Part shown: one piece after another, positions 46,201-54,119 of the stretch
Position numbering within the stretch: the stretch's first letter is position 1
Layout of the letters: each line of letters opens with the position of its first letter
DNA from: SpSt-333 sp964371615
GTDB lineage: Bacteria; Bacteroidota; Ignavibacteria; UBA10030; UBA8401
Assembly: GCA_964371615.1 (NCBI GenBank)
Contig: CAYJMS010000003.1
Location: forward strand, 610,484-674,483
DNA length: 64,000 bases
Direction: 5' to 3'
Notes under the pieces: model-generated
What the model saw: only the letters and a program-made list of their open reading frames with translations
What the model was told of the DNA's origin: nothing
Databases searched by the model: none
Translations under genes and position numbers: made by a program

Positions 46201-48010
46201 CGTCATCATCGATGCAAATGCCGAAGCGGAAAAACTGATGAAACGCTCACGCCGAGAATTGATCGGCATGCACCAGTCGCAAATGCATCCTCCGGAACGG
46301 GTGGACGAAGCGCTGAGTCTCTTTCGCGAACAGATGCTTTTGCTGGGCGAACATGCGGTGGAGTTTGAAGTGGTGGACTCGACAGGAAAACATATTCCCG
46401 TCGAAATTAAGTCCAGCGTCATTAAACTGGACGAACACCGGATGGTGATGCAGGGGATCTTTCGCGATATCACCGACCGCAAAATTGCCGAGGAAGCGCT
46501 GCGCCGCAGCGAGGAAAAATACCGTGCGTTGTTCGAGGGATCGAAGGACGGAATCTATATCAGTACGTATTACGGCAAGTTCATCGACGTGAATCCGGCC
46601 ATGGTGGAATTGCTCGGGTACGATACCAAGGAGGAAGTGTTCGCGCTGGATATTCAAAACAGCGTCTATTACCGTCCGTCGGAGAGGGAAAAATTTCACG
46701 ATGCCATCGCCGATCAATCCTACATTAAGGACCTGGAACTGATGCTGCGCCGGAAAGACGGCTCTATCGTCAATGTGCTGCTCACCGCCACAGTCGAACG
46801 GAGTCCCGACGGAACGCCGCTCTATTACAGCGGTACTATCCGGGATATTACCGAGCGAAAGCGACTTGAACAGCAATTGATTCAGGCACAGAAAATGGAA
46901 AGCATCGGCACGCTCGCCGGCGGAATCGCGCACGACTTCAACAATCTTCTGGCGATGATTTTGGGGACCGCCGAATTGATCAAGCATAAAACTGCCGACA
47001 ATCCGACCATCAACTCCTACATTAAACGGATTATCGAAGCATCGGAACGGGGTGCCTCCATCTCCAAACAATTGCTGCTGTTCTCACGGCCGGAGCAGGC
47101 GGAATTGCAGCCGGTGTCGTTCTCCGCTGTGGTGGACCAGTTGCGGGAATTCCTTTCGCATTTCCTGCCGAAGAATATCGTCATCGATTATCGGCCGCTC
47201 CGTTCTACGGCGGTCATCATGGGGGATAGCGGCCATCTCCACCAGGCGCTGGTCAATCTGGCGATAAATGCGCGCGATGCCATGCCGGAAGGGGGCACGC
47301 TGTCGTTGAATGTGGAGGTCGTGAGCGGCGATGTCGTTCGCTCCATTTTCCCCGTTGCCGCCGGCAGCAAGTATGCCGCAGTGGCGATACGGGATACCGG
47401 CATCGGCATTGACCAGCAGGTGCAGCGAAGAATTTTTGAACCGTTCTTTTCAACAAAAGAGCGGGGAAAAGGAACCGGACTGGGACTCTCCATTGTACAC
47501 GGTATCATTGCGCTGCACCGCGGACATATTCATGTTGAAAGCGAACCGGGAAAAGGAACCGAATTTAAAATTTTCTTCCCGCTGCTCGATGTGGCCGTAC
47601 CGCAGGCACAGTCGCATCTCGATGAGTCGGACAATGATCAACCGGTCACCATTCTGATTGTGGACGATGAAGAAATTCTGCGGGAAATCCTTTTCGAAAG
47701 CCTGAAAGACAAAGGCTTCAACGTACTCGCCGCCTCCGACGGAATCGAAGCGTTGCAATTGTTCACACAAAACAAAGATCGAATCGACCTTGTCATTACC
47801 GATCTCGGTATGCCGATGATGAACGGCGAACAACTCTACCTTAAGATGAAAGAACTCAATCCCGGTATACGGGTCATAGTCTCCTCCGGATATCTGGAAA
47901 CCTCCAACAAATCGGCGCTGTTGCGGATGGGAATCAAGGACGTGCTGACAAAACCGTTTAAGTTCGACGTTATCTTTGACACCATTCATCGCGTATTGCA
48001 CAGTGGATGA
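43211..48010 (+). CDS. Hybrid sensor histidine kinase: pseudo-receiver, seven PAS, one GAF, HisKA-HATPase, receiver
   Basis: 1599 residues without membrane spans, so a cytoplasmic sensor. Residues 1-120 look like a receiver domain lacking the usual acid pair and phospho-acceptor pattern. PAS domains start near 130, 258, 579, 724, 848, 972 and 1099, most ending (R/T)-D-(I/V)-(T/S)-(E/D)-R-K. A GAF domain lies at about 395-555. The kinase core has His1241 in GIAHDFNNLL, the N-box INARDAMPEGG, and G1/G2 motifs DTGIGI and GKGTGLGLSIVHGII. A C-terminal receiver (1478-1599) has Asp1531 in VITDLGMPMMNG and Lys in VLTKPF. The stack of PAS domains suggests sensing of several redox, light or small-molecule cues. 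It precedes the epimerase gene by 3 bases and is followed 1.2 kb on by a NarL-type regulator, a possible but unproven partner. Confidence 0.93.
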   Translation: MKKCIVLIVTDNAEVSRSLRAILAPPQYILLPVAGSAAAAVAAVKRRRPDVVLISIARVGKETGHDIAQTISAAADVPIVYLVSKKERQKFLRLQRTDPAGFILVPPVDVEVHTVIAMVIYKYKIQRDLAQQRRWLAITLRSVGDGVIALDTMGRITFMNATAESMTGRSEKESTGKKLSSVFRITSLVPGAAPPDPVSAAIETEAPFCFPNHLLLRSKKGAEYFIDCSAAPIIDNERTIDGVVVTFRDVTGRIRIQDEAHKNEDRFRTLIENSAEAVSIVDSNGVIRFTTSVTTRILGYVSDELLGTSAFERIHPDDVEEVQSLFFRLRDSDGMAISSVFRYRHKNGAWMWIEATGTNVLHDPSINGIIINYRDIGYRKEAEEHLNLINKRLDLISRVTGEVIGTMPIQKQVTSMSEQVRTAFNVDAVIVRTLNGEQLELLACAGIESDALAESISSEVGIAERILSTRRATAFKDLSREFPQDFGVDSSPIQTRLNFISYAGAPMLIGHTIIGIIGIFSAEKEREFTKTDLEHLQIVANHFSVAVANNRLFREIREQNLEMTTHIEEQTRVERLLRISEERYRAFVEQSSEGIYRTAFDQPIPVSLAVDEQIRLMFERGYIAECNAVMAIMYGFSGIDKAIGTKIKEMLIPSDPHNIDYMERFIANGYKFFDQESHELDSAGNSKYFLNNGIGIVENGMWWGVWGTQRDVTERKVMEERLKISEHTYRELINNVNEAIYIQDENGYFLDVNATAERFYGYTREEFIGNSAEFLSAPGMNDLAAVAAKFEKAFRGEPQFFEFYGKRKDGSVFPKDVSLTSGDYFGRKVVIAVGRDISERKLGEHALRESEERYRTLVEYSPNAVAVHVNGIVQFVNQSTMTLVGAESPQQIVGTNVIEFVHPDSRAKAQERINTVYGNEAVPPQEQRWVRLDGTPIDVEVVSIPFQFNGKVAAQIIARDITERKRAEEALRESELRFRSLFENAKDAVFIADTKTGVIIDANAEAEKLMKRSRRELIGMHQSQMHPPERVDEALSLFREQMLLLGEHAVEFEVVDSTGKHIPVEIKSSVIKLDEHRMVMQGIFRDITDRKIAEEALRRSEEKYRALFEGSKDGIYISTYYGKFIDVNPAMVELLGYDTKEEVFALDIQNSVYYRPSEREKFHDAIADQSYIKDLELMLRRKDGSIVNVLLTATVERSPDGTPLYYSGTIRDITERKRLEQQLIQAQKMESIGTLAGGIAHDFNNLLAMILGTAELIKHKTADNPTINSYIKRIIEASERGASISKQLLLFSRPEQAELQPVSFSAVVDQLREFLSHFLPKNIVIDYRPLRSTAVIMGDSGHLHQALVNLAINARDAMPEGGTLSLNVEVVSGDVVRSIFPVAAGSKYAAVAIRDTGIGIDQQVQRRIFEPFFSTKERGKGTGLGLSIVHGIIALHRGHIHVESEPGKGTEFKIFFPLLDVAVPQAQSHLDESDNDQPVTILIVDDEEILREILFESLKDKGFNVLAASDGIEALQLFTQNKDRIDLVITDLGMPMMNGEQLYLKMKELNPGIRVIVSSGYLETSNKSALLRMGIKDVLTKPFKFDVIFDTIHRVLHSG

Positions 48011-48013
48011 TGT

Positions 48014-48925
48014 ATGAAAATTCTTATCGCCGGCGGTACCGGATTTATCGGTTCGCATCTGTTGGCTCACCTCTCGCGTGACCGTCATGATATAGTGCTT
48101 CTGACCCGATCGGCATCCCGGACCACTACTGTACACTCTGCCTCTGTCAGGTATGTTCACTGGAATCCATACGCGAGCGGAGAATGGATAACGGAGGCCG
48201 ATGGCGCGGATGTTGTCATCAATCTCATCGGCAAAAACGTTTTCGAAAACCGGTGGAATGAAAAAGTGAAAAAGGAGATCCTCGACAGCCGGGTAATCCC
48301 GACACGGCTGATTGTCCGGGCGATTGAATCTGCCGAACGGAAACCGTCGCTGTTGATCTCCGCATCCGCCGTGGGATTCTACGGAGACCGGCAGGATGAA
48401 ACGATCACCGAAACGAGTACACCGGGGACCGATTTTCTCGCCGACGTAGTGAAGCAATGGGAAGGGGCGGCGTACGAAGCGGAACGCTTCGGCGTTAGGG
48501 TCGCAACGCCGCGCATCGGCCTGGTGCTTGAAAAATCGGGGGGCATGATCGGCAAAATGCTGCTGCCGTACCGTCTTTTTGCCGGCGGGCCGATCGGATC
48601 CGGAAAACAGTTCCTGCCGTGGGTGCATATGGAGGATGTTGTGCGGGGAATTTTGTATCCCGTAAAGAACACAACCTTCCACGGTGTCTATAATCTCGTC
48701 TCCCCTTCACCCATCACGATGAATGAATTTGCAAATAATTTCGGCTCCGTCCTACACCGTCCCTCGTGGATTCCCGTCCCGTCATTTGCACTGACGCTAT
48801 TGTACGGCGAAGGGGGAGCGGTGATTCTTTCCGGTCAGAAGGCGATGCCGAAAAAATTGTTGGAGTCAGGATATGTTTTTTCGTATACCGACCTCTCTGC
48901 GGCGTTGCGCAACATCGTGAAATAA
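48014..48925 (+). CDS. TIGR01777-family NAD-dependent epimerase-like protein
   Basis: 303 residues of the extended SDR fold. The N-terminal motif GGTGFIGSHL binds the dinucleotide; VVINLIGKNVFENRWNEKVKKEILDSRVIPT and ISASAVGFYGDR (Tyr and nearby residues) are characteristic of the TIGR01777/YfcH group. The C-terminal DUF1731-like part includes VPSFALTLLYGEGG and VILSGQKAMPKKLLESGY. The substrate is unknown; the group is often near cell-division or photoprotection genes. It begins 3 bases after the kinase stop and is probably co-transcribed. Confidence 0.9.
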   Translation: MKILIAGGTGFIGSHLLAHLSRDRHDIVLLTRSASRTTTVHSASVRYVHWNPYASGEWITEADGADVVINLIGKNVFENRWNEKVKKEILDSRVIPTRLIVRAIESAERKPSLLISASAVGFYGDRQDETITETSTPGTDFLADVVKQWEGAAYEAERFGVRVATPRIGLVLEKSGGMIGKMLLPYRLFAGGPIGSGKQFLPWVHMEDVVRGILYPVKNTTFHGVYNLVSPSPITMNEFANNFGSVLHRPSWIPVPSFALTLLYGEGGAVILSGQKAMPKKLLESGYVFSYTDLSAALRNIVK

Positions 48926-49224
48926 ATCCATGTCATTGCTTTGTCGATTTTCCCTTTCTGAACCGCGACATCGGTAAATATTATTTCTTGATTTTATCAA
49001 AGGCAATGTCGTTATTACAACTGCATTATTACACATATCCATACGGTGAAAAAATCTTCGGATATCTTATACCAACGCCCTGCAGACAATTGTCGAGTTG
49101 ATGACCTTGGAGAATAATTTTTCGTTTCATTTGTTCTTGTCCTGAGTATAAGAAATGCGAACGGGAAAAAAATAAAGGTCAATCTTTCTGACGCCCTCGG
49201 AAAAAATCAAAAACACAGATCAAT
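48926..49224. other. Intergenic region, 299 bases
   Basis: No gene, strong hairpin or repeat was seen. It should contain the promoter of the first response-regulator gene, but no promoter box stands out. Confidence 0.45.
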
Positions 49225-49878
49225 TTGGCAAAATTAACTCGAATATTGTTGATTGAAGACAATCCCATTTTGCGTGACGGGATTAAGGTGGTATTGAATG
49301 ATCAGCCGGATATTAAGGTTGTTGCAGTCATCGGAAGCGGTAACGACGTCCTGGCAAAAGCAAGACTTTCAAAGCCGCACATCATTCTCCTGGATGTTGG
49401 TTTGAAGGATGTCAACGAAATCTCCGTTGTCGGCGAGGTGCGGAAGAATCTTCCGGATGCAAAAGTGATAGGAATGGGATTTATTCCGTCGCAATCGGAC
49501 ATTGTTGAATTTATCGAAGCGGGTGCGTCCGGTTTCATTCTGAAAGATGCAACGGTACCCGAATTCATCGGTACCATTCGCTCCGTTGCCGAAGGACATA
49601 AAATACTTCCTCCGGCCCTGACGAGTTCTCTCTTTACCCACGTCATTGACATCGCTCTCAAAAAAAGAAAGAGCGTCGCCGCCAACGCGGTGCGTATGAC
49701 CGCACGCGAAAGAGAAATTATTGCACTCATAGGGGAGGGATTAAGCAATAAACAGATCGGCGCTCATCTCAATATTGCCACCTTTACCGTAAAGAGTCAT
49801 GTGCATAATATTCTTGAAAAACTTGCGCTGCACAGCCGCCTGCAGATAGCAGTTCATACCCACGACGATACCCCCTGA
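49225..49878 (+). CDS. NarL/FixJ-type response regulator (copy 1)
   Basis: 217 residues. The start is a TTG at 49225 without a clear Shine-Dalgarno; no nearby ATG gives an intact receiver. The receiver has the acid pair Glu11-Asp12, phospho-acceptor Asp57 (IILLDVGL) and Lys107 (FILKDAT). The switch position at the end of the fourth strand is Gly85 (VIGMGFIPSQ), where most receivers have Thr or Ser. A LuxR-type HTH (about 152-212) has TAREREIIALIGEGLSNKQIGAHLNIATFTVKSHVHNILEKL. Copy 2 (54120) is closely similar over its length. No kinase is adjacent; the hybrid kinase upstream is the nearest. It lies before the conserved block at 50285 and the csbD gene. Confidence 0.9.
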   Translation: MAKLTRILLIEDNPILRDGIKVVLNDQPDIKVVAVIGSGNDVLAKARLSKPHIILLDVGLKDVNEISVVGEVRKNLPDAKVIGMGFIPSQSDIVEFIEAGASGFILKDATVPEFIGTIRSVAEGHKILPPALTSSLFTHVIDIALKKRKSVAANAVRMTAREREIIALIGEGLSNKQIGAHLNIATFTVKSHVHNILEKLALHSRLQIAVHTHDDTP

Positions 49879-49964
49879 CCGTTGATCCTTTCCGCCGCAC
49901 GGCATCGTTCGCCCAACAGTATTCTGTCATTGAAATATCTTTAGAGCCTATCTCAAAAATGATA

Positions 49965-50133
49965 GTCATTGCGAGGGAGTCTGTCGAACGACAGACGACC
50001 GAAGCCTGCCTGCCGGCAGGCAGGCAATCTATCGATATTTTTTATGGAAAAACGAGATTGTTCCGCCTTTTGAATCCCTCTCTGAGCGGAATCCTAAGAG
50101 CGGGACTTCGCTAAAAAAACAGCTCGCAAAGAC
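49965..50133. repeat. MITE-like intergenic element with GTC(A/T)TTGCGAG ends
   Basis: GTCATTGCGAG (49965-49975) faces CTCGCAAAGAC (50123-50133), with 10 of 11 positions pairing. Inside are a TCTGTCG/CGACAGA dyad (49980-49995) and a perfect 22-bp palindrome of GCCTGCCTGCC and its complement (50004-50025). Repeats with TTGCGAG ends and CCTGCCTGCCGGCAGGCAGG cores recur in many environmental bacterial genomes; this copy looks non-coding. Confidence 0.65.
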
Positions 50134-50284
50134 ATGGAATTGAGATATTGGGATGGATTCTGGCAATCTCACTCCGTCACTGTGCATGCCACCAGATTTT
50201 AATTCAACACACATCTCCGTATATCTCTAGCCTTCATTAATCTTCCGCTTTGTCTATTATAAGAGACATTTTTCACGCAAACAG

Positions 50285-50356
50285 GGATTAACTACAAATC
50301 CATCCCTTTGGTCTATTACTTCTTACGCTTGTCATGGGTATACTTTATCACAGTTC
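50285..50356 (+). promoter_or_regulatory. Conserved 72-base block, copy 1 (upstream of csbD-like gene)
   Basis: This block aligns without gaps to 54951-55022 at 54 of 72 positions (hand count). Strongest segments are GGATTAACT, TCCATCC, GGTCTATTACTTCT, TATACTT and AGTTC. Each copy stands between a NarL-type regulator gene and the gene set after it. The TATACTT could be part of a promoter; GGTCTATTAC could be a regulator or sigma-factor site. It ends 75 bases before the csbD start codon. Confidence 0.65.
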
Positions 50357-50431
50357 AGGGTAGGTTCCCTGCCTTCGTGAACTCATATCAGCTCGAACGG
50401 GTAAATATTTGAATTGAAAGGAGCGAACGTA

Positions 50432-50764
50432 ATGAATTGGGATCGAATTGAGGGTCAGTGGAAGCAACGCAGAGGGAAAGCGGTGCACCATTGGGGAAAG
50501 TTGATGAACGACGAACTCGCCGCCATCGCCGGAAAGCATGAACAACTGGTGGGTATGCTTCAGGAAAAATACGGTGTCGCAAAGGAAGATGCAAAAAATC
50601 AGGTCGATGAGTTCAAAAAAATTGTCGGATTGCTAAAAATCACCAATGGCAAATTGAAGCGTTTGCAGAAAACACCGCGCATCATGGCGGCTTCGAAAAA
50701 AAAGAAATCCTCCAAAAAAGCCTCCCGTCATAGCACAGCGATAACAAAATCAAAACGACGTTAA
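50432..50764 (+). CDS. CsbD-like stress protein with a lysine-rich tail
   Basis: 110 residues from the ATG at 50432, preceded by GAAAGGAG. Residues 1-55 match the CsbD/YjbJ family: MNWDRIEGQWKQRRGKAVHHWGKL and a helical continuation with LVGMLQEKYGVAKEDAKNQVDEF. The C-terminal 30 residues are highly basic (KKKKSSKKASRHS...KSKRR), unlike the short family members, and could bind nucleic acid or anionic surfaces. CsbD proteins are induced by general stress, with unknown mechanism. Its place between a response regulator and DUF3494 genes, behind the conserved block, suggests control by that regulator. Confidence 0.86.
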   Translation: MNWDRIEGQWKQRRGKAVHHWGKLMNDELAAIAGKHEQLVGMLQEKYGVAKEDAKNQVDEFKKIVGLLKITNGKLKRLQKTPRIMAASKKKKSSKKASRHSTAITKSKRR

Positions 50765-50780
50765 TCGGACGACCGATTAA
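50761..50780 (+). other. Hairpin overlapping the csbD stop codon
   Basis: TTAATCGG (50761-50768) and CCGATTAA (50773-50780) form a perfect 8-bp stem with a 4-base loop. There is no U-tract, so it may be a processing or partial-attenuation element between csbD and the first DUF3494 gene. Confidence 0.5.
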
Positions 50781-50828
50781 TCAGTACTATTCATCACCAA
50801 GAAATCGAAAAGAACGGATAAAAGTATT

Positions 50829-51662
50829 ATGAAAAGTATTAAAAAATATGCCATTTCGACAATAAAACAATTGAAACGAACGCTCACCGATTCACTACGT
50901 ACTGTATTGGCGATTTCGCTCCCGTTTTTCCTCTTATCGGCCGGTTGCTCGAATGATGATGCAACGACTAATCCGTCCGGACAGACAGTTCCCGAACAAA
51001 CCACACAACACGAAACAGTGAATCTCCGTTCGACAGCCGGATTCGTCATTCTTGCCGGATCGCTTATCTCCAATGTTCCGACATCTGCCGTCACCGGAAA
51101 TATCGGATTGAGTCCCGCAGCCCGATCGTTTATCACGGGATTTGGTTTAACAGAAGTGACCGGATCCATTTTTGCATCGGACGATGTTTCTCCGGCCGAT
51201 GTGCCCGCAATGTTAACTGCGGCAAAAGGGGATTTGACAACAGCGTATAATGACGCTGCAGGCCGCACGGCAACCGATATCGTACTGCTTGCCGGAAACC
51301 TCGGCGGATACACGCTGACACCCGGCCTTTATAAATCAACCGGCTCGCTGGAATTATCGTCCGGCACGCTGACGTTTGACGCCAAAGGAAATGCAAATGC
51401 TGTTTTTATAATTCAAATAGCCTCGACACTCAATGTCACATCCGGCCGCGCCATGGTGTTGAGCGGAAACGCAAAAGCATCCAACATATTCTGGCAGGTC
51501 GGTACATCCGCAACACTGGGAACAACCGCAGTGTTCAAGGGTACGATTATGGCGGATCAATCGATCTCACTGAATACGGGTGCGTCAGTGGAAGGACGAT
51601 TGATGGCACGGATCGGTGAAGTAACGATTGCCGGAAGCACAGTGGTACTTCCAACACCTTAA
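50829..51662 (+). CDS. DUF3494 (ice-binding-like) lipoprotein
   Basis: 277 residues with a lipobox (LLSAGC, Cys40). Residues about 65-275 form one DUF3494 beta-solenoid: LRSTAGFVILAGSLISNVP, TGNIGLSPAA, AYNDAAGRT, NLGGYTLTPGLYKS, FIIQIASTL, ASNIFWQVGTSATLG, FKGTIMADQSISLNTGASVEGR. DUF3494 is the fold of many bacterial and algal ice-binding proteins, but also occurs in adhesins of non-cold bacteria. There is no T9SS CTD: this copy is lipid-anchored, while its neighbours carry CTDs. It is the first of three consecutive DUF3494 genes. Confidence 0.9.
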   Translation: MKSIKKYAISTIKQLKRTLTDSLRTVLAISLPFFLLSAGCSNDDATTNPSGQTVPEQTTQHETVNLRSTAGFVILAGSLISNVPTSAVTGNIGLSPAARSFITGFGLTEVTGSIFASDDVSPADVPAMLTAAKGDLTTAYNDAAGRTATDIVLLAGNLGGYTLTPGLYKSTGSLELSSGTLTFDAKGNANAVFIIQIASTLNVTSGRAMVLSGNAKASNIFWQVGTSATLGTTAVFKGTIMADQSISLNTGASVEGRLMARIGEVTIAGSTVVLPTP

Positions 51663-51742
51663 GAGTCTTTGGTCGGCACGGCGGAAGAATGTATTTCATC
51701 AATTAAAAATTTTATTTACACACTGTTATGAAGAGGTTCGAT

Positions 51743-52834
51743 ATGAAAAAGTGCACAACATATTTGTCGGGTCTTATGGACCTTTGGGCATTCATCGCTA
51801 CGATTTTGATCGTGGTTGCAATACTTCCAGTTTCAAGTTTTTCTCAAATATCCCCGGCAACCGTGAATCTTGGAACAGCGGGAGATTTTGTGATTTTGGC
51901 TAAAACAGGAGTATCAACAACCGGCGTGACTGCGGTAACCGGAGATATTGGACTGAGTCCTGCCGCCGCAACATTCATCACCGGATTTGGACTCATCATG
52001 GATGCATCGGGAACATTTTCAAATTCCTCATTAGTAACCGGAAAGATCTATGCTGCCGATTATACGGTTCCGACTCCGTCGAAAATGACAACGGCAATAG
52101 GCGACATGGAAACTGCGTATACCGATGCCGCCGGACGGACGACTCCGGATTTCACGGAACTCTATACCGGCGATCTTACCGGAAAGACGCTTACCCGCGG
52201 TCTTTACAAGTGGGGAACCGCCGTCTCCATCGGAGCCGGTGGTGTTACGATCTCCGGTACAGCAACCGATGTATGGATCTTTCAGGTAGCACAGAATCTG
52301 GAGGTTGCAAACGGTGCTATAGTCACTCTCAGCGGCGGTGCCCTCGCTTCCAATATTTTCTGGCAGGTTGCCGGTCAGGTTGTACTTGGTACCACAGCCC
52401 AAATGAAAGGAATTCTCCTCAGTCAAACTGCGATCGCAATGAATACCGGCGCCTCGCTCGATGGCAGAGCGCTGGCACAGACCGCAGTGACGCTGGATGC
52501 CAATGCGGTCACCAAACCGACCGGAACAACCGGTGTCTACTCCGGCGAGAGTGTTCCGCAGGACTATGCGCTCCTGCAGAATTATCCGAATCCATTCAAT
52601 CCGACAACGCAGATACAGTACGTTGTGGGAAACGCCGGATTTGTATCGCTGAAAGTCTACAACATTCTCGGCGACGAGGTTGCATCATTGGTAAACGGCA
52701 ATCAAGAAGCGGGGAGCCATGTTGTTCCATTCAATGCGAATAACGGATCTTGCGCACTCTCCAGCGGAGTCTATTTCTACCGGCTCGAATCCGGTTCATT
52801 TGTCTCAACCAGAAAATTAATATTCATGAAATAA
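51743..52834 (+). CDS. DUF3494 protein with T9SS sorting domain
   Basis: 363 residues from the ATG at 51743, which has AGAGGTT at better spacing than the ATG at 51728. A signal peptide ends in SSFSQ. One DUF3494 domain (about 38-262) has the usual LGTAGDFVILAKTGVSTTGV, TGDIGLSPAAATFITGFG, YTDAAGRT, WIFQVAQNLEV and ASNIFWQVAG segments. The CTD begins near 275 (LLQNYPNPFNPTTQIQY) and ends RKLIFMK. It should be exported and attached to the cell surface by T9SS. Confidence 0.9.
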   Translation: MKKCTTYLSGLMDLWAFIATILIVVAILPVSSFSQISPATVNLGTAGDFVILAKTGVSTTGVTAVTGDIGLSPAAATFITGFGLIMDASGTFSNSSLVTGKIYAADYTVPTPSKMTTAIGDMETAYTDAAGRTTPDFTELYTGDLTGKTLTRGLYKWGTAVSIGAGGVTISGTATDVWIFQVAQNLEVANGAIVTLSGGALASNIFWQVAGQVVLGTTAQMKGILLSQTAIAMNTGASLDGRALAQTAVTLDANAVTKPTGTTGVYSGESVPQDYALLQNYPNPFNPTTQIQYVVGNAGFVSLKVYNILGDEVASLVNGNQEAGSHVVPFNANNGSCALSSGVYFYRLESGSFVSTRKLIFMK

Positions 52835-52842
52835 TGTCGCAC

Positions 52843-52868
52843 CGTCCCCGCTCGCAAGAGCGGGGACG
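52843..52868 (+). other. GNRA-capped intercistronic hairpin
   Basis: CGTCCCCGCTC (52843-52853) and GAGCGGGGACG (52858-52868) pair perfectly, with a GCAA tetraloop. No U-run follows. It may protect or process the mRNA, or be a weak terminator between two DUF3494 genes. Confidence 0.7.
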
Positions 52869-52913
52869 TACACATTGTCATCATCCAATAATTCATCTAA
52901 TAAGGGAAGTCCA

Positions 52914-53981
52914 ATGGAAATATCTTTAACAAACAAGATTCCTCGCTTTTCGCGAAGTGTGTCCGGAATGCTGATGGTCTTCGTGATCTTCTCCGGCATC
53001 ATAACGGCACAACCGCAACTGCCGATCGATCTGGGATCGACTAACAACTTTGTAATTCTTGCTGGTGCGTCAGTTTCCAATGTTCCGATCTCTTTGGTCA
53101 CCGGCAATATCGGCTTGAGTCCTGCCGCCGGCAGCGGTATTACGGGATTTGGTGCAATGGAAATCAACGGGATTGTCTATACGGTTGATGTGAGCGGTCC
53201 AGCCGGCTCCACGATGGCGCCGACAATGTTGACGGCAGCAAAGGGAGATCTGACGATCGCTTACAACGATGCGGCAGGACGCACACCGATACCGTCCGGT
53301 TCATTTTTAGATCCGGGAACAGGAAACATCGGCGGATTGACACTGATACCGGGCTTGTACAAATTTACCAGCACCGCATCCATCACCGGATCGAATGTTA
53401 CGCTCTCGGGTACTGCAACCGACGTCTGGATATTCCAGATAGCCACAGCGCTTAATGTCGGAAGCGGAATCCAGGTGATTCTCACCGGCGGAGCCAAGGC
53501 ATCCAATATATATTGGCAGGTCGGCACTTCGGCGACTCTTGGATCGACTTCTGTTTTTAAGGGAACGATCCTGGCAGACCAATCGATCTCTCTGAATACC
53601 GGCGCGGTCGTTGAAGGACGATTGCTCGCCAGTTCCGCTTCGGTAACATTGGCTTCCAACACCGTCACGCTGCCTGCCGGTACTACCGGTATTGAGCAAA
53701 TTGTTGCGGCGCCGTATGATTTTGAACTTCTTCAAAATTACCCGAACCCATTCAATCCGGCGACTTCGATTGCATTCACCGTCCCTTCGAACGGAAGGGC
53801 GACATTAAAGATATTCAATATGCTCGGACAGGAAGTTGCAACATTGTACGATGGTCCGGCAGAAGCGGGGATCTATAATCATGTCAAATTCAATGCATCG
53901 GAATATGCATCGGGATTGTTTGTTTCCCGATTGGAATTTAACGGTTCTGTGCAGATAAAGAAAATGATGCTGTTGAAATAA
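52914..53981 (+). CDS. DUF3494 protein with T9SS sorting domain
   Basis: 355 residues from the ATG at 52914 (AAGGGAA upstream); an earlier in-frame start at 52875 lies in the leader. The signal peptide ends near ITAQ. The DUF3494 domain (about 37-250) matches the two preceding genes: LGSTNNFVILAGASVSNVP, GNIGLSPAAG, AYNDAAGRT, GGLTLIPGLYKF, WIFQIATALNV and ASNIYWQVGTSATLG. The CTD starts near 267 (LLQNYPNPFNPATSIAF) and ends KKMMLLK. Confidence 0.9.
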   Translation: MEISLTNKIPRFSRSVSGMLMVFVIFSGIITAQPQLPIDLGSTNNFVILAGASVSNVPISLVTGNIGLSPAAGSGITGFGAMEINGIVYTVDVSGPAGSTMAPTMLTAAKGDLTIAYNDAAGRTPIPSGSFLDPGTGNIGGLTLIPGLYKFTSTASITGSNVTLSGTATDVWIFQIATALNVGSGIQVILTGGAKASNIYWQVGTSATLGSTSVFKGTILADQSISLNTGAVVEGRLLASSASVTLASNTVTLPAGTTGIEQIVAAPYDFELLQNYPNPFNPATSIAFTVPSNGRATLKIFNMLGQEVATLYDGPAEAGIYNHVKFNASEYASGLFVSRLEFNGSVQIKKMMLLK

Positions 53982-54004
53982 TTTGATCACATCTATACTC
54001 CAAT

Positions 54005-54039
54005 AACGATGATTTGCCGTTTTGCGCCAAATCATCGTT
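54005..54039 (+). other. Twelve-bp hairpin after the third DUF3494 gene
   Basis: AACGATGATTTG (54005-54016) and CAAATCATCGTT (54028-54039) form a perfect stem with an 11-base loop. There is no U-tract. It separates the first DUF3494 set from the second regulator. Confidence 0.6.
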
Positions 54040-54119
54040 GTGCAGGGAACCGGTACCATTCGGCGGGACAATCGCACGAGTGCTTGGGATAAAAACGGTA
54101 TGCCGTCAGACAACAAAAC

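Noticed and set aside
47450..48682. 410-codon minus-strand frame across the kinase-epimerase junction
   Set aside because: It overlaps the kinase receiver and the epimerase in antisense; sequence is low-quality and lacks motifs.
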